Shown: piece after piece, positions 35,401-47,649 of the stretch
How positions within the stretch are numbered: the first letter of the stretch is position 1
Layout: each line of letters opens with the position of its first letter
DNA from: Cynocephalus volans
Lineage: Eukaryota > Chordata > Mammalia > Dermoptera > Cynocephalidae
Assembly: GCF_027409185.1 (NCBI RefSeq)
Contig: NC_084460.1
Coordinates: 153,327,569-153,391,568 of the forward strand
Length of the DNA: 64,000 bases
Direction of reading: 5' to 3'
The notes under the pieces: model-generated
What the model was told of the DNA's origin: nothing
The model's input: the letters and a program-made list of their open reading frames with translations, nothing else
Database searches by the model: none
Position numbers and translations under genes: made by a program

Positions 35401-36105
35401 ACAGACCAAAAAGATCGTCCACATAGATCACAATGAAGTGACTGGTGCTTCTTACAAGTTAATAACACCAAAGTCTCCATTTCTTTGAAAACTTCTAAAA
35501 CAGCATTTTATCAATGTTAGATTTTTCCCATTTATTTCCTTTTGATATCTATTTTTCTCCTAGGTTTCCATGACCGTTGAAGGTAAAAGATGGTAAAAAA
35601 GTTTATTAATATCATCACAATAATTATGATGTGTTACTGAATATTTCACGTTCATTTACTGTTATTTTGTGTTTTATTTTCTATGATCCTGTCAAGTACA
35701 TTTTTAACCAGAATTGCTTGAGAACATTAGGGAATGCCTATCCATGATCTGCTCAAAGATTTTGGATAGTACAGAGGCAGGACTATTACAAATTAAATCA
35801 TAGGTTCATTTTCAGACTAAGGGGAAGTGAATGTAGTGGACAACGACGTGTTTCAGGGAAGCCGGTTTTTTGTACAGATGCCTGAAGAAATCCAGTGTGT
35901 GAGTTTAGCTATAGTAATAAATGCATTTGTGATCCTGGATGCTTTATTTGCCAACTGTAAGGTCAAATGCGTGGAGCAGTTGACAGGAGGTAACATCAAT
36001 GAAGTTTAAAAATTATTTTATTATTTCTTTCCATATAAATTTGGGAAACAATCTTTACAGAAATATTTAGGCACATAAATAGAAGAGCTTGGGCTTCTGT
36101 AGAAT
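32405..36105. other. Long AT-rich stretch with no gene
   Basis: No exon, named repeat or RNA gene recognised. The 101-codon minus frame at 33922-34227 and the plus frame at 35827-36009 lack domains; the second begins with GTG rather than ATG. Confidence 0.5.
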
Positions 36106-36109
36106 TCGA

Positions 36110-36285
36110 GTTTCTTTTTGATCTTGGAAAATCAACTTAACCTTTGAGGACTTCAGTTACTTTATCTATAAAATAGATAAAATACCTTCATCATAGGACA
36201 TTATTGGGAAAAGTAAATGTACACAAAGCACTTAGCACATTGCTAGCCTGAGTGCCTTGATAAATGTTTTCTTCCTTCCCCAAAT
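36110..36285 (+). repeat. MIR SINE fragment
   Basis: 'atcttggaaaatcaacttaa', 'cttcagttactttatctata', 'aaatagataaaatacctt', 'gcacttagcacattgc' and 'cttgataaatgttttc' match MIR. Confidence 0.75.
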
Positions 36286-36289
36286 CTGA

Positions 36290-37430
36290 ACCATATACGA
36301 GGAGGCTGTGTACTAGAGAAGCCTGAAAATGTAGAACTTCAATATCTTTTTGAACAAGAACTCATGAATACTACACTAATATTAACTCAGTCTGTACTAT
36401 TTTGGAGGAAAAAAAATCAAAGCATCTTTATTTTCTCTAAACTCATTCATGTAAAAGGAGCTTTGCACACGCGTACCATTTCCAAAATGAAAGTATTCCA
36501 TTTCTTTTCTGTGTTTACACCTTTCAGAAAGCTTAATCTATTTAATATGTTCAAGATCCAAAAGATCATTTTAAAATTCATGATATAAATATGTAGCACA
36601 GGTTTAGGAGGTGTTAGGATGAATACCAGTGAGTGTTCTCACTGATTGGGAACATCATTTCTTATCTGGAGTGACATCAGGTGACACCGTGAATGTTATT
36701 TTTAAATCATTGGATATGCTTGTTGCTCCAACTGCACCAGCACCTGGTGAAATATGCAGCTGAGGGGACTTGGCAATTTTAAAATAAGTGAATCAGAGAT
36801 TATTTTTAATTTCAATTTCAAATGCAATAATCATCTGTACTTAATATTAGCCATATTTAGACAAGCTGCCTGTCTCCACTTAAATGTATCTCTTTACCTC
36901 TGACATTCTGCAAGTCAACATTCTAAACGCTTTCTTTCAATATGTAGATTTCTCTTCTCCCATGGCTGGATTGTCATTAAAACTGTCAAACTAATTATTT
37001 ATGTATATCTATTTACTATTAAACCAGCAAAATCTTCACCCCATCTGACTGCCTTGTTCCCAGGTCACCTTGTGAGCAAAACTTTGCATTTTTCAATTCG
37101 CTGTTGGTTTCCTATCCACCTGTGTATATATATATATTAAAGCTCTTCTACTTTTCCTTATGCTTATGGCAAGTCTTATCTAAGTCATACACCTTCCAGT
37201 ATTGCTATCACTTTATTACAGTATTACCATTGTACTTTTATTAAAACATGTCTAGTAACATCACATAAAAGGGTGTTATAACAATATATTCCTAAAATCA
37301 TAAAATTAAATTTGGGTTTTGTAAGATCCGTGAATTGACCTGGATCCTGGAAAATTTATGTCACATGTAGGAAGATAACTAAAAACTCAAATATATCAAT
37401 AATGAGAAAAGTGCAAGGCTAATCACTCTG
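36290..37430. other. AT-rich non-coding DNA
   Basis: A patch at 36600-36790 is more balanced but unidentified. Nothing else seen. Confidence 0.45.
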
Positions 37431-37439
37431 TTTTTTGAG

Positions 37440-37625
37440 ATGCTAATATGGAGTGCTTTTGGATTGCATTTGAGTCATCATACAGCATTAGAGTGTAGAA
37501 AATATGTAAGGCGTTATATGTTGGGCAGTGTCAGGGAAAAAAGATCTAAAACACAGTCTTTACTCTTACTAGGGACCCACAGTCTACTACAGGAATTGCA
37601 CGTGTATACAACTACAGTAAAGGTT
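37440..37625 (+). repeat. Possible L2 LINE fragment
   Basis: 'aaacacagtctttactctta' followed by 'agggacccacagtctactac' resembles L2 ('cagtccctgccctcaaggagctcacagtctag'). Confidence 0.4.
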
Positions 37626-37629
37626 AATG

Positions 37630-39180
37630 ATGATGATTATTATTCCAGTATCGGAAATACACAAAACAAAGCTGAAAACAAAAGAGAGGTTCTGGTTTTT
37701 TTTTTAAAGTCCTTTCAAGCTATATACTTTATTAACCTGTCAAGTTGAACTCATAACTGCAATAAACCAAATGTTGGTCAAATCAAAACAGATTCAAATT
37801 AAAATTATGCCAATCGGTTTAATTTTGAAGAGACTCTTTCTGTAATTCATGCCCTTCACTGAACTTACATATCTTAATTTCTTTTTCACTTACTTCAAAT
37901 CATATTCATTATTCTTTGTAATTTTGCCCTTAAACCAGTAGATGAAAATACTGTAGTCAAGAATGTTTGAGTATACTTTATAATTTTGAATTCCATAGAA
38001 TTGATGGCTGCTAAAAAAATGTAGCAAAGTTTGGAATTTTCCTGGACGTAAAATTGTACCATGGCTCCTGATATAAAATTAAACAGAAAGACGTAAGAAG
38101 AATTCCGAGAGCTCATACATGTATATACAAAATGGAATGTTTTACTTGAACACACCATAGTTTTCATAAAAGGAAATGTCAGTCATCCAAAATATAAAGC
38201 AGAAATACCTCTAAAAATAAAAATAAATATTTAGAGAATAAAATAAATAACCAGAGATTGCCCATTGATTTGTCCATACCCTGAGAGATTTGAAACAGAC
38301 AGTTTAGATTAATATCATTGAGATAAAAAGTGCTATCCTTTAGAAAGAAAATATGAATCAACACATCATTCTAAGGTTATGTGTTTGCATTAAAAGACAT
38401 TTCATCCAAATATTTTAAACATATGGCCAATAAATAGAAAGGTATTTTGACAATATTTTATTGGAATCCAGTTATTTTTTAGAAGCAATCTATGATCTAT
38501 TTCATTACTATTACATTCGAAAGCTACTTCCTTTTATTTTCTTTGTAAACATAATTTGATTTCTCATTTCAAAATGATGACATATATTAATTTTAGTATC
38601 TCTGTTCTTTACACAATTTAATACCTGCATAACTCAATGGAAAATTTTAATGTAAATTCCTACACAAATATAAGTTCCAGAGAAAAATTTAACAACAACA
38701 AAAAAATCATTCAAACTTTTATCCTTATGTTTATTTATGTGTCTAGGTATAATGGAAATTCTTCAAAATTTAGAGATATATGTATTTTAAACATTTTCAG
38801 GAAGTGAGTTTAAAATAAAGTTTTCAAAGGGATATGTACAATCTATAAAACTGCTCATTTCCTCAGTGACAAATTAGTTATTAACTGCATACTCATTTAT
38901 GAGAAATTTTTATTTTATTTTTATTTTCATAAATTGTTTTCTTTAAATTTGCTTTAAATTTATTCTATTTCTGAATTAAATGTCCATGTAACTTTCTTTT
39001 GACAAAGGAAGGGTCTTAATGCAAATTCTTCTATTTACCACCTAATTTTTGTTGAACTTTCAAAATATGAGGATAAGATTTCATATGCTTATATATAATC
39101 AAAGGTCCTAGCACAATGTCAAACATGGGTGCTTAACTGGTGTGTTAAATTCTCAATATCAGTTTAATTTGGTGACATGA
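37630..39180. other. AT-rich non-coding DNA
   Basis: Several short frames, none with known domains. No repeat named. Confidence 0.5.
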
Positions 39181-39184
39181 ATAT

Positions 39185-39500
39185 TTTTCAGCATTGTGCT
39201 AGATGCTGTGCAGATTTTTTTTTTAATGTTTTAGTCTAGCAAGGGGCCAGAGAATTTTAAAAATATTACATGAGAGCCTAATGCATGCAAATTTGGAAGT
39301 GACATAATATGAATAAGTAATAGGAAGGAAGAAGTGCTTAATCTTTCTGTGGTGGGAAGAGTGAGCTTTATGGAGGAGATGGAACTTTAAGTCCAAATCA
39401 GAGGTCTCTGGCAAAATTACAGGAAGAATATGATCTAAGGTGGTTCCATATTTCTGGAGTGTAAACTGTGAAGGGTAGAGTGGCAATGTACACATTATTA
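39185..39500 (+). repeat. Possible L2-like ancient repeat
   Basis: 'gcattgtgctagatgctgtg' and 'agtctagcaaggggccagag' resemble L2 5'-side text, followed by 'gagctttatggaggagatgg'. The 125-codon minus frame across 39223-39600 has no recognisable domain and is treated as chance. Confidence 0.4.
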
Positions 39501-39504
39501 AATA

Positions 39505-40830
39505 GAAAATACTTAAATAGAGATTTATTTTATTCCTATAATAATTTGGCATTGAATCAATAAAATCAAAACAAATTGAGTTATAAAAGAATATATACAA
39601 ATTAGTTTAAACCAATTTCCTTAAAATAAGTATTGGTACCTCCTATTTACACTGAATGTCAAAAACCTCATTTAAAAAGGTCACAATTTTATAAAGCATA
39701 TCATTTTTAAAACAATGAATAAACAAAATACTTAGTGTTTGCTTAAATTGTTGTTAACTGTCTCATGATCTTACCATGAAAGACAACGTTCTTGTTCATT
39801 TCAGCTCTAGTGAACCCATCATGTCTCATTTCAGTAAAACCAAATGTTTAAAAATTTTATTGTTAAATTGCATTGATAGTATCAAAACTTCTTATAGGTA
39901 TTTTTAATTTTATAAGGATTATCCTTTCAGTCAGTATTCACTATGCCAGCTATCAAATGAAAATAGGAAAAAAAAGCGTTTTAAATGAGCCATTAAAAAT
40001 ACTTTTATTGACAATCTTATGTTAAGCAGGAAGAATGGTATTCCTGTAAAAAAGTAGAGTCTAAATTATTAAATACAGCTAATATGTTATAGAGCCTATT
40101 TTACTTGGTTTAGCTAATAAGAATGATTAATGTCATATTTGAATGTCTGCAGTATAAAAGTGCTATGAGAGAAAAATAAAGTTTGGTTTAATTATTTGCA
40201 GAACCTATCATTCGAATTAGTTTTTTAAAAAAACCCTTAGTAATTTAAAAAAGAATAAGACAATGTTAACAATATTTAATATGAATAAATATTTATTACT
40301 TCTCACAGGGATATTAATAAGGAAAGTCCTATTTAATTATTTTTATGTAGTATAAGTTAAAGCAAACACATTTGTATTAATATAGTGAAATGGTTAATAA
40401 CAATGTATAAATGTTTAAAATATTTAGATTCAAATTAATCATAAATTGAAAGAAATGAGATCTTCTATCTAAAAAAAGTTGTTACAGGAACTTGAGTTAA
40501 CCAGAAATTCCATACAGGCTTAATGTTTTAAGGTTCTGGATACTTTAAAGAATGTACATTGCCTAAGAAATATAGGTTTGTAAAAATTCAATATGAGAAT
40601 TTTCACCCCACTAAATAATTGACCTAGAATACCAGTTATTTGGCCTCTTTAGTTCTCCAGGTTTCATATTTCCTCGCTCCATAAATCTCTATATTTGGCT
40701 TATTACCTTGATTCTGCTTCCTGTTACTACGTATCTCGTTATACAGCCTAGAAGCCACTATTTGATGACTGATCTCTCCTCGAAAGCAGTTTATGACCAC
40801 TGTACTCCTATACCAGGTCCGAATGAGGTA
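39505..40830. other. AT-rich non-coding DNA
   Basis: No feature supported. Confidence 0.5.
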
Positions 40831-40834
40831 TACA

Positions 40835-40985
40835 TCCTGTCTTTACTTCCAAGTACTTTTCACTGATTAAACTTTATCTCCCCAAACTGTGAGCTCCTAC
40901 TCTGTTAGCTCTGAATCCCAAGTTACCAGTACTTGATAAATATTATGTGCTCAAGGTGCTCACCCAATGAGTGAAAATGTTTTTC
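40835..40985 (+). repeat. L2 LINE 3' end
   Basis: 'aaactgtgagctcctactct' and 'gataaatattatgtgctcaa' match the L2 3' terminus ('agactgtaagctcc...'). Confidence 0.5.
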
Positions 40986-41084
40986 CAGAAAGAGTTACTT
41001 AATGACTGAGGAAAAACAACAGTTTTATAAATCAATTAATACAGTACTGTCCCTTTCATACCCATAATATTATGTACCTTTCTC

Positions 41085-41180
41085 CACAAAAGAACAAGGA
41101 GGGTCTTATTAACTTTTATTTTATGTATGAGAAACCTGAGCTTTCAAGAAGTTAGAGACTTGAGTTGAATTCAAAGTGGA
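41085..41180 (-). repeat. Possible MIR fragment
   Basis: 'ttattttatgtatgagaaac', 'ctgagctttcaagaagttag' and 'agacttgagttgaattcaa' resemble reverse-complement MIR. Confidence 0.4.
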
Positions 41181-41284
41181 GAAGACTCCACATTAGTCTT
41201 TACACGGCATTCAATCCTAGAAAGAGTGTTTAGAGAATAAAATAAATACTTCCAAATACAACATCAATTGCAGTCATGTATTTC

Positions 41285-41405
41285 TTTACAGTCTACTAAG
41301 CATTGACAAATGCATTATACAATTTTATCTGCACAACACACCCATGAATTTGACAGAACAGAGATCATGAATTTACATTTCAAGAAGTAGGTGAAGGGTC
41401 CCGTC
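41285..41405 (-). repeat. MIR SINE fragment
   Basis: 'ctactaagcattgacaaatg', 'cattatacaattttatctgc' and 'tgaatttacatttcaagaag' resemble reverse MIR. Confidence 0.5.
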
Positions 41406-41468
41406 TGAACAATTTCACTATTCTTTTAGAGTTAGTCATATCTTTACAGTACGACTTAAAAATGTATA

Positions 41469-41747
41469 TGAGTGTACTTCAAAAAGTTTGTGAAAAACGG
41501 AAGTAAACATAATACAAATATTTCCATGAACTTTTTTTTTGTTGTTGTTGTTGTTTTCTTTTTTTGTGGTTTTTTTTGTCTTTTTGTGACCAGCCAAACC
41601 TCGCTCAGCCAATGAGCGCACCGGCCGTCCTTATATAGGATCCGAACCCGCACCCGCTGCGGGAGCACTGCTGCGCTCCCAGCGCCGCACTCTCCCAAGT
41701 GCGCCACGGGTTCGGCCCATCCATGAACTTTTTGAAGCAACTTTGTG
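41469..41747. mobile_element. Palindromic MITE split by a SINE
   Basis: The left arm 'acttcaaaaagtttgtg' (about 41476-41492) and right arm 'catgaactttttgaag' (about 41722-41737) are inverted. TA dinucleotides flank both ends (41467-41468 and 41748-41749). The inner part 'aacataatacaaatatttcc' matches the intact relative at 58729-58809. The insertion at 41537-41719 interrupts it. Without the SINE it would be about 80-95 bp. TA duplication suggests Tc1/mariner mobilisation. Confidence 0.65.
41537..41719 (-). mobile_element. tRNA-derived SINE with partial second unit (CYN-like)
   Basis: Minus-strand text starts 'gggccgaacccgtggcgcac', has an A box (complement of 41687-41707), a B box GGTTCGGATCC (complement of 41639-41649), then a second tRNA-like start 'ggccggtgcgctcattggct' and an A-rich tail (T-rich 41537-41590). 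Perfect 14-bp target-site duplications 'tccatgaacttttt' lie at 41523-41536 and 41720-41733. The dimer-like plan fits the colugo CYN SINE group as I recall it. CpGs are well kept, so the insertion is recent. Confidence 0.8.
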
Positions 41748-41754
41748 TATCTCT

Positions 41755-42027
41755 AATTTGAACTTTTTGAGAATAATTATAATTATTTGACACCAGGTTT
41801 GTTTTCCCCACTTGATTATCATAAGCGTGATATTAGGAATTTTATGTACCTTCTCATTTTATCCAAACCATTAAATGTGTGTATTGCTATATTAATCAGA
41901 AAACACATGGTTCAGTTCCTCCATCACATATGCTAGAGATTTGTAAATACAAGTCACCTGTATTCAAGAAACATTTGCCCTGAACATTTATAATGCTAGA
42001 CTCTGAGATAAACATAAGTTGATGGGC

Positions 42028-42028
<1 letters not shown>
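41755..42028. other. Non-coding DNA
   Basis: No feature recognised. Confidence 0.5.

Positions 42029-42101
<73 letters not shown>
42029..42101. repeat. Compound (TC)n(AC)n microsatellite
   Basis: About 22 TC units with one early interruption, passing directly into about 14 AC units. Confidence 0.95.
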
Positions 42102-42104
<3 letters not shown>

Positions 42105-43280
42105 TTAATCCCAAAGACACTTTCTGCCCCCTTCTCCCTCCCACATTAATAATTCATTGTGAGAAAATCACAGAACTAATAGTTCAGACATATCATAACC
42201 TGAATATAAATAGCTATTTTGCCAATTGCTCATGTAGATCATAAGATATTTTATGTACACTAAAGTGCTTATTAAAAATGGGCATAAAGAAAAACAAAAG
42301 TAGTTGGAAGTAATAAATGTAAGAACACAATTTATAAATCATAAAAGGATGACATATTATAATGGATCAGTAAAGATCAAATGATGGAAAATCAAATACA
42401 AATTAAACCTATAAATAGCTGGGTTTCCTGCAGTGGAAGAAAATTAAGCACATAGCAATTAAAGAAGAGTAAAGACAACATTTAATTCCCAGGTAGAGAA
42501 ATAAGTGAACTTGTCTCAATGCAGTCAAGAACAATAAGAATCAATACATTTAAAGTAGAACCTCCTATGATTATTTGCTATTTTAAGTGCTTTAATATGA
42601 AAGTGCATAATTTTAACAAAAATTGCTAAAAACAACTGAAACAAAACAATTACGATATACAGAAGGTAGAAAGCAGAACTTAACAGCAATAATGTTGCTC
42701 ACAAGTTATAGAGTGATTAATGCCCACTATCCTAAGTCAAATACATGTGTATGTGCATTTAATAAATGGCCAGTTGAAACGAAAATATAAATTGTAAATC
42801 AACAAATTATTATTTAAAGAAAATCAAACTACAAAATCACCTATGAAAATTAGATAACTTTTTTGTAGTTTGTCATATGAAGTTAGCCAAGAGATACTGC
42901 TAGTGTGATTTATGCCTGAATTATGGTAAAATATTTACTGAGGAGTATTACTTTAATTCAAAAAGAAAAACAAAAACATGCTACTAACATTATGGTGAGC
43001 ACATAAGAAAGGTGAATTAGGTTGTGAAAAGATACAGAAAGAAGGTATATGACCGTACATGTGAATATAATTTTTAAAATATAAATAACTCCCACCCCAC
43101 CACCACCAATTTCATCTACCAAACGGCATTCTAATATTGCTAAACTTTGATACCAATAATTATTTTGAAAATGTGATCTGACAAATTACAGGTGTTTAAG
43201 GAAAAACGCTAGGATATTTTATAAAAGTGTTGATTCTCTAAGTACTGGAAGAGAATAATAATAAAATTATAATTTCTGTG
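42105..43280. other. AT-rich non-coding DNA
   Basis: No feature supported. Confidence 0.5.
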
Positions 43281-43284
43281 AATT

Positions 43285-43400
43285 AGGCTAATTTGTTTCA
43301 ATATATGTGTACTGAGTTAATATATTCAAGGCACTGTGCTAATACTATAGAGGATAAGCATAAAAGAAAAACAGAGTTAAATAAATCATATCATTAGCTG
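43285..43400 (+). repeat. L2 LINE fragment
   Basis: 'tatatgtgtactgagttaat' followed by 'caaggcactgtgctaatact' resembles L2. Confidence 0.45.
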
Positions 43401-43404
43401 CATT

Positions 43405-43830
43405 GGCGTAACTAAATAAAGCAAGCCAAGACATCACTGAAATATTTACAGTAGTGATGAGAATTTATGGGAAAACTTTTGTTATCAGCAGTGCAACCTG
43501 ACTCAAAGAAAAAAACTTCACATAGAGGATGAATTTAAGACCTGTTTCAAGCAACTAGACCCCTGAGATACTGCAAACAATCATTTGGGCAGATTATACT
43601 TTTAACCATACAAACATATTATATATAATCCTAGGAGGCACAATTTGAAACAAGTAGAAGACAAGGCAGCATCACGAAACGAAATAGACATATGACATTT
43701 GCACAACATAACACCGGAGTTAGATAAATCTTTTGTATTCACTTGTGTCATTCACACTGGATACACTGAATCCCAGAATATAGAAGAGCCCCTAAACAAC
43801 GCTTTTACAACTTCAGTGTCTAAAATGAAG
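43405..43830. other. Non-coding DNA
   Basis: Nothing recognised. Confidence 0.5.
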
Positions 43831-43837
43831 GAGGGGA

Positions 43838-44070
43838 AGCAGCATATTAGAGTCAAACATACCTAGTTTGGAGTCCCAATTAATTAACTCTCTGTGTAGT
43901 TTTAGGCAAGAAACCTAACTTTTTAAGGCTTCTATTTCCTCATCCGTGTAATGGAGCCAATACATAGGCATAGGGTGTCTCAGATAGTCTGTTTATCTTG
44001 CTTACTCATGTATCCCTACTGTCAAACAGTAGCACAAAGTATACACTAATTAAATGTTGAATAAAAACAA
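43838..44070 (+). repeat. MIR SINE fragment
   Basis: 'catattagagtcaaacatac', 'aggcaagaaacctaactttt', 'tctatttcctcatccgtgta' and 'atggagccaatacatag' match MIR. The end 'aattaaatgttgaataaa' also suits L2. Confidence 0.7.
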
Positions 44071-44134
44071 CATATATAAAATTCCTGGTACACTGTCTTC
44101 CACTTTGTAAGCTGTGTGGTTAGTTTCCCTGTTA

Positions 44135-44290
44135 AGCTTCCATTGCACACCACACTGATCACAACTGTGATTATAAAACTATTTATGTAGAATTGTTTTT
44201 TCTCTCTACCACTAACTAAAGTTCATGAGGACAAAATCCATGCTCATTTGTTCATTAACTCAATAAATATATTCTCAATGTATAAGACAG
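44135..44290 (+). repeat. L2 LINE 3' end
   Basis: 'actaaagttcatgaggacaa' and 'ttcattaactcaataaatat' resemble the L2 terminus. Confidence 0.45.
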
Positions 44291-44529
44291 TCACTTAATA
44301 CAGTCGATTCTTCCTTTTTCAAGATTGCAAAACAAACCAAAAAAGATTGTTACCACGTTATTAGGTGTATAAGAGTTTCTGTAAGTGATAACTGACAATG
44401 GTTGTCCTAAAAGATAGCAAAGATTTCTCCTAGGCCAATTAAAATTTCCTTCTCTAATAAAACTCACAAAATAATGCTTTACCATATAAACTTTGCTTTT
44501 ACATTTATGTTCTAATTTGAGTCATTCAC

Positions 44530-44760
44530 TTATTAACAAACACTGAATTGGCTATTTTCTACCAGGGAATTAAAGTAAATTAATCCTTGCCCACATTATG
44601 CCCACAATTCAGCAGAAAATAGAGTAATTTGATTCTCCTAAAACCCTGTGATATAATCAGGACAGATATTTTTAGCTTCAATGTACAGATTAGTGAACAA
44701 AAACTTAGAGATGTTTAAATGACTTCTCCCGGATGATAATTAATAGGTGTCAAAGTCTTC
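44530..44760 (-). repeat. MIR SINE fragment
   Basis: 'aaccctgtgatataatcagg', 'ttagcttcaatgtacagatt', 'aacttagagatgtttaaatg' and 'cttctcccggatgataatta' are reverse MIR. Confidence 0.6.
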
Positions 44761-44764
44761 TAAG

Positions 44765-46865
44765 AATAGTATTCTTTTGACACATTAAGTTTCCCTATGG
44801 ATTCTCATGTTCATCATTAACCAAAACAAGCCTTCACGTACTTTAAAACAGAAATCAAGACGCTGCTTTATTGTATCTTTTCTAGGATAAATAAGCCAAT
44901 TATTAAAAATCTGTATACCTCTTTATTGCTTTTCTTTATCCTCTTAGCCTTGCCAAATATTATTAAAGTTGAACTACTCTCCTGATGAGCTATTTTAAAA
45001 TATAAGTATCTTACAGATTATAATAACATAGACATTTGATTATACTTTAAGATATAATTCATGACAAATTATAATGGAAGAGATCTAAGAACCCAGTAGT
45101 AAGTGCCTTTTTAAAATCTGAACTTACTGAGCAAGCTAACATAAAACAATAATTTATTTTTATTTTTGTTAACACAGAAGAAAAGATTATACAGGGCATT
45201 TGCTCGTAACAGTTAATGCACGAAGCCACCTCATACTTCTGGCACCCATTTTAAATCATGTTCAAAAACAACACGTTTAAAATGAAGGCAAGCTGTCATA
45301 CATACGGCAAGCTGGGGCTAAGAAAAGAGTCTGGCAATTAAAAATCTTCAGCACATTTACCAATCTGAATATTCAAGAATTGTAAATCATTAATCATAAG
45401 TAAACCACCTGCTGGGGACACTGTAACCCAGCATAAAGATTTTCCATGTGCATAATTGTCAGTTTCACACAGAATTTTTATCCAGGGAAGAACAGTGTTC
45501 AGGATGACTTGGGTGAACGTGCTTTATTACATTTGAAATTATAAATGACTGTATTCCTCACTGTATTTCAAATATTGCAGTAGCACTGATTAAAATGACA
45601 ACGGTTTCATTATATCTAAATAATGTTATATTTTGTTAAATTTTATCAATTGTTATATAGCTCATTATCATAGGTGATAAGACAATATTTAACTTTTTAC
45701 TATACATATTTTTTAAAAATCCAAATCTGTTATCATAAACAGAAAAGAAACTGACTCTCTATAATCCTTAGAGTTTTAGGAAGGCACACACATGCCATTC
45801 AGTTTTCTTAACGGGTACATGTAAATTTATAGCTTCCTTTGCTGTAGACCCCAAGCTGAATTTTCATGACAAGTAGATACTCTTAACTCAGCTCTACTGA
45901 CACTTTTGAACCAATTATAAATTGTGTGTGTGTGTGCGTGTGTGTGTTTTGCTAGTTTTCATATTTTATATATATTGTCAAAGATGTATTACCTCTTTTT
46001 ATTATGAAATGGCTAAGAATTCCTGGGTGAGAATTAAGCATTTGCGAAACATATAATAATCAGAATAAAGGATGAGAATCTCCTGGTTCATGATGGGTTA
46101 TGCACCAAATCTAGTTTAAGCACTCCTCAGATTATGGGCTGGATTTTGCTCCCTGAGAGTAGAACAGGCCACCCAGCTGTTATCTGAGCTTATACTCACT
46201 AACGAGAGAGGCCATGGCTTAAGTGGGAGATATAGAGGTCTTAACTGATGGGATTCAGAGAGCCTCTGGATTCCCCCCCAAGCTGCTCACAGAGATGAGG
46301 TACAAAAACCCAGAAGGATAGGGAACATAATTTTAACTGAGAAGCAGGAGGAAACTTGAAAAATCCAATACATAATTTTTTTTAACTGGAATCCACAGAA
46401 ATTAAATAACTTACACAATATCCCCCAGCCAAGCACTTCAACTATGATTTGAATTCCAAGTCTATATTTATAAGCAATGCTTTCTCAATACTTCATGTGA
46501 CCATGACATGTTTTGAGCATGAGCATTTTTTGTATGTGCAATACTTTGAGCATTTTTGACAATAAATCCATACTTCAATATATTTCCACTGTTGCTTAGA
46601 GTTTAGATTTTATCAGGACCACCAGGAGGACTTGTTAAAATGCAAAATCTGTGAGCTACACCTGTCCTCCTAATATTTTTGTTTGTGTTTGGTTATTCCA
46701 ATATAGGCAGTCCTCAGATTGAACTTGAAGAAAATGTGATATATGGTACCTCTGGGAACAATGGGATCACTTTTGAGCTGTATGGTAAAGTTCCTGAGAA
46801 AACTGTGTTTCCTAGGTAGCAAACATGATAGTTCCAATGGGTGAGGATTTTAAATTCCATATAAC
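44765..46865. other. Non-coding DNA with a few balanced patches
   Basis: 45160-45540 is unique sequence of fairly high complexity with no repeat match. 46090-46320 is GC-richer and unidentified. 46600-46670 ('ccaggaggacttgttaaaat') recalls part of a hAT-Charlie MER element but is too short to name. A short GT run lies at 45925-45950. No exons seen. Confidence 0.45.
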
Positions 46866-46869
46866 AGTC

Positions 46870-47645
46870 ATAGATTTCTTTCTGCCACAACCTCTATGAC
46901 CTAGTTTCCCACTCATCTTTTTGTCTTTTTTTATCCTTATTGCTAATTTTTATCCATATTCTTCCTTCATTCACAACACAGTGTGGCTCATTTGGTCTGC
47001 TCAGATTAATTGCCCCCTACCAATCTACTACCTTTGTTCTTTTCTAAATGCATTCTCACCACACCACCCTCCTACATAAAACTTCTGATTAGTTTCCAAT
47101 GTTTTAGAACATACTCACTAGTCTCCACCAGTCAACAAAGTTTTGTGTGTTCTATTTTCTTGCTTGAGTATTACTTGTGAAATTAAGCCCCACACCCTCT
47201 CTGCAGTCCAGGCTAATTGAAATTTTTAAAGTCCCTCTTACACAGCATTTATACACATGCAACAAGACTTTGCAAAAGTCCTACCTTCTCCCAAGAGCCC
47301 AAGTTTATAATAACCACACTCTTCTCTACTTTCACCACTTATCCTCCAGATGTTAGTGCATAGGTTACTTCGTTAGTTACTTCATTAGAGAGTCCTCTCT
47401 GACATTTCTGTCTGGGTAAAATCCCTATTAGACAATCTTGCAAACTGCTAGGTGACACTTCTCACAACTACAATTTTACACTTTTGGTGTAATTATTTGA
47501 TTAATGTCAGCCTCCGCAATTGGACTTTAAGTTCCACAGAGTCAGACCATGTCAGCTTTTGCTCTCCTTGAACCCTGCTAGGTAGTGCTTGGCACATTTT
47601 AGGTTTTCAGTGCATGCATTTGTTAAATGCATGAAATATTAAAAG
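46870..47645 (+). mobile_element. L2 LINE 3' portion
   Basis: A C/T-rich, many-times-diverged run ends in the L2 terminus: 'ttggactttaagttccacag', 'agtcagaccatgtcagcttt', 'agtgcttggcacattttagg' and 'tgcatttgttaaatgcatg'. Upstream pieces such as 'agagagtcctctctgacat' fit the L2 3' region ('aagccttccctgac'). Inactive in all placentals. Confidence 0.7.
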
Positions 47646-47649
47646 ATCC

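Noticed and set aside
39223..39600. 125-codon minus-strand frame
   Set aside because: Within L2-like ancient repeat and AT-rich DNA. No domain, splice context or conserved motif.
41639..41707. Possible tRNA gene from A and B boxes
   Set aside because: The boxes belong to a SINE with an A-tail and target-site duplications. No intact cloverleaf is expected from the diverged head.
41631..41822. Overlapping minus-strand frames rich in Gly/Arg/Ala
   Set aside because: Translation of the GC-rich SINE body, with tRNA-derived boxes and a poly-A tail. Not coding.
46600..46670. hAT-Charlie MER element fragment
   Set aside because: Only a short 'ccaggaggacttgttaaaat' stretch matches memory, which is not enough to name an element.
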